The translations under genes were made by a program, and so were the position numbers. From assembly GCA_937900305.1 (NCBI GenBank), contig CALCCV010000657.1, positions 1 to 7,085 of the forward strand: 7,085 nt of DNA, written 5' to 3'. The notes beneath the pieces are model-generated. The model did not search any database. It was not told the DNA's origin and saw only the letters and a list, made by a program, of their open reading frames with translations. Each line of letters begins with the position of its first letter. Within the stretch, counting starts at the first letter, position 1. This DNA is from an uncultured Pseudobdellovibrionaceae bacterium (GTDB taxonomy: Bacteria > Bdellovibrionota > Bdellovibrionia > Bdellovibrionales > Bdellovibrionaceae). This document shows, in pieces, positions 6,501 to 7,085 of this stretch.

Positions 6501-6577
6501 GGTGGGGTAGCTCAGTTGGTTAGAGCAACGGAATCATAATCCGTAGGTCGGCGGTTCAAGTCCGCCTCTCACTACCA
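6501..6577 (+). tRNA. tRNA-Met (CAT anticodon), elongator type
   Basis: The 77 bases fold as a full cloverleaf with encoded CCA (6575-6577) and discriminator A (6574). The D-stem is GCTC/GAGC with loop AGTTGGTTA. The anticodon stem is ACGGA/TCCGT with loop ATCATAA and anticodon CAT at 6535-6537. The T-arm is GGCGG-TTCAAGT-CCGCC. The anticodon stem lacks the three consecutive G-C pairs of initiators, so this is not tRNA-fMet. The body resembles elongator tRNA-Met of proteobacteria; a CAT-anticodon tRNA-Ile (lysidine-modified) is the alternative. The acceptor stem GGTGGGG/TCTCACT contains three G-U wobbles (1-72, 5-68, 7-66), so it is less stable than usual. It stands alone on the plus strand, divergent from the lipoprotein operon. 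Confidence 0.95.
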
Positions 6578-6583
6578 AATTTT

Positions 6584-6599
6584 CCTGAATAAAATCAGG
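6584..6599 (+). other. Short hairpin just after the tRNA
   Basis: CCTGA (6584-6588) pairs with TCAGG (6595-6599) around ATAAAA, beginning 6 bases after the tRNA CCA. No T-run follows, so it is not a standard terminator. It may mark tRNA 3' processing, and it would permit readthrough into the downstream gene. Confidence 0.3.
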
Positions 6600-6625
6600 T
6601 GGTTGGAAGGTTCGAAGCGGTGTTG

Positions 6626-6677
6626 AAATTTGGTTAGTTTATCTGGACTTTTGGATACCACTAACCAACAAAAATTT
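6626..6677 (+). repeat. Long imperfect inverted repeat in the leader of the 95-residue gene
   Basis: GGTTAGT (6632-6638) pairs perfectly with ACTAACC (6660-6666). Inside, TATC (6640-6643) pairs with GATA (6654-6657) around an 8-to-10-base loop. Outside, AAATTT (6626-6631) recurs as AAATTT (6672-6677), offset by a 5-base bulge. Together these form one extended stem-loop between the tRNA and the downstream gene. It could be an RNA leader structure or a protein-binding dyad. There is no T-tract, so it is not a typical terminator. Confidence 0.5.
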
Positions 6678-6689
6678 GGGTGAATGCGA

Positions 6690-6719
6690 CGATCAACCGA
6701 TAACAATATCGGAGGATCG
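6690..6719 (+). promoter_or_regulatory. Hairpin that encloses the Shine-Dalgarno of the 95-residue gene
   Basis: CGATC (6690-6694) pairs with GATCG (6715-6719), and CCGATA (6697-6702) pairs with TATCGG (6707-6712) around the tetraloop ACAA. The two helices are separated by a 2x2 internal loop (AA/AG). All 11 pairs are Watson-Crick. The Shine-Dalgarno GGAGG (6711-6715) lies inside the 3' arm: its first two G and last G are paired and the middle AG forms the internal loop. The structure ends two bases before the GTG start. It could block ribosome binding until melted or bound, or act as a DNA operator dyad. Confidence 0.6.
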
Positions 6720-6721
6720 AA

Positions 6722-7009
6722 GTGACGAAGAAGAAAGAGTTCCCACCAGGGACTAAGTTTTCAGAGTGGTATGTCCAGCGCGAAGCATACCAAGACAAGA
6801 TACAATTTGCTGTTCGACGAGTGGTCAATCTTCCAGATGGGAAGTCCACTCTAGAACGCCATCCCGCTAAGCAATACTCACAATACAGACACGATCAAAA
6901 ACTCACTGAGGACTTTGCCACTCGATTGAATGGCAGAGACCCAAGGATTGAGCGAATCAAATCGAAGCTTGATTTTAACCCAACCGCGTGGATAAGCCGC
7001 GGCAATTGA
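6722..7009 (+). CDS. Unrecognised 95-residue basic protein next to tRNA-Met
   Basis: The GTG start at 6722 is supported by GGAGG 6 bases upstream. The product is charged and basic, with no signal peptide or membrane segment, so it is cytoplasmic and could bind nucleic acid. Visible elements are a Lys-rich start (2-5), an aromatic segment FSEWYVQREAYQDKIQFAVRR (13-33) that reads as a strand-rich region, a hydrophilic middle, and a helical stretch KLTEDFATRLNGRDPRIERIKSKL (60-83). The pattern loosely recalls the N-terminal DNA-binding part of tyrosine integrases, which often sit beside tRNA genes, but no catalytic domain is present and I do not claim that identity. After the TGA the same frame stays open to the window edge, as does the +2 frame (from 6979), so a broken longer gene cannot be excluded. 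It lies 144 bases after the tRNA and could be transcribed by readthrough. Confidence 0.75.
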   Translation: MTKKKEFPPGTKFSEWYVQREAYQDKIQFAVRRVVNLPDGKSTLERHPAKQYSQYRHDQKLTEDFATRLNGRDPRIERIKSKLDFNPTAWISRGN

Positions 7010-7043
7010 TCCAATTTCAAAAAATGGAATTTAAAAAATTTAT

Positions 7044-7078
7044 TTTCCCATGGAATTTCGCAAAAAAATTCTGGGAGG
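7044..7078 (+). promoter_or_regulatory. Shine-Dalgarno of a gene starting beyond the right edge, masked in a hairpin
   Basis: GGGAGG (7073-7078) is a near-perfect Shine-Dalgarno, and the window ends 7 bases later, so a start codon is expected at or just after 7086. The motif can pair with TTTCCC (7044-7049), two of the six pairs being G-U. The helix then continues: A7050-T7072, a TG bulge, and GAATTT (7053-7058) with AAATTC (7066-7071), closing a 7-base loop. An alternative is an open frame from the ATG at 7024 running to the edge (MEFKKFIFPWNF...), but it has no Shine-Dalgarno. Confidence 0.5.
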
Positions 7079-7085
7079 CACAGCT

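Noticed and set aside
6330..6539. 69-codon open frame ending in ...GVAQLVRATES
   Set aside because: Its C-terminus is the well-known spurious translation of a tRNA 5' half; the tRNA explains the sequence.
1..7085. CRISPR arrays, insertion sequences or transposase genes
   Set aside because: No regularly spaced repeats, terminal inverted repeats around an ORF, or transposase motifs are visible in the window.

Overview
The window looks like chromosomal DNA of a Gram-negative bacterium of moderate GC content. Most proteins carry export signals: two lipobox lipoproteins, three Sec-type signal peptides and one membrane-anchored coiled-coil protein. Shine-Dalgarno sequences are mostly strong. The set of poorly conserved envelope proteins, together with a class I dihydroorotase in which the first metal-site His is Gln, suggests a predatory or deltaproteobacteria-like lineage (for example Bdellovibrionota) or a relative. 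This is an impression from the protein style, not a demonstrated assignment.

Layout, left to right. (1) Positions 1-535, minus: the 5' part of an unrecognised exported protein that runs off the left edge. (2) 655-921, minus: an 88-residue secreted Cys-containing protein, with a GC-rich hairpin just downstream. (3) 1053-2414, minus: a complete dihydroorotase (de novo pyrimidine synthesis), standing alone without other pyr genes. (4) A divergent intergenic region at 2415-2546, then a plus-strand pair: a membrane-anchored coiled-coil protein with a Pro/Glu-rich linker and two similar C-terminal motifs (2547-3557), and a small exported alpha-helical repeat protein (3612-4199). (5) Convergent to these, a minus-strand lipoprotein operon: a 503-residue lipoprotein (4739-6250) whose 3' end overlaps a 177-residue BamC-like lipoprotein (4234-4767). 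(6) 6501-6577, plus: an elongator-type tRNA-Met (CAT) with encoded CCA. (7) Downstream of the tRNA, a structured leader and a 95-residue unrecognised protein (6722-7009). A strong Shine-Dalgarno then sits 7 bases from the right edge and predicts another plus-strand gene starting at or just past position 7086.

The ordinary parts are pyrimidine synthesis and envelope lipoproteins. The most unusual part is the last 500 bases. The Shine-Dalgarno of the 95-residue gene lies wholly inside an 11-bp hairpin, and the Shine-Dalgarno expected to serve the next gene is also paired in a hairpin. Two consecutive genes next to a tRNA with masked ribosome binding sites suggest translational control, possibly of a tRNA-linked accessory element. 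What those genes do cannot be settled from this window.
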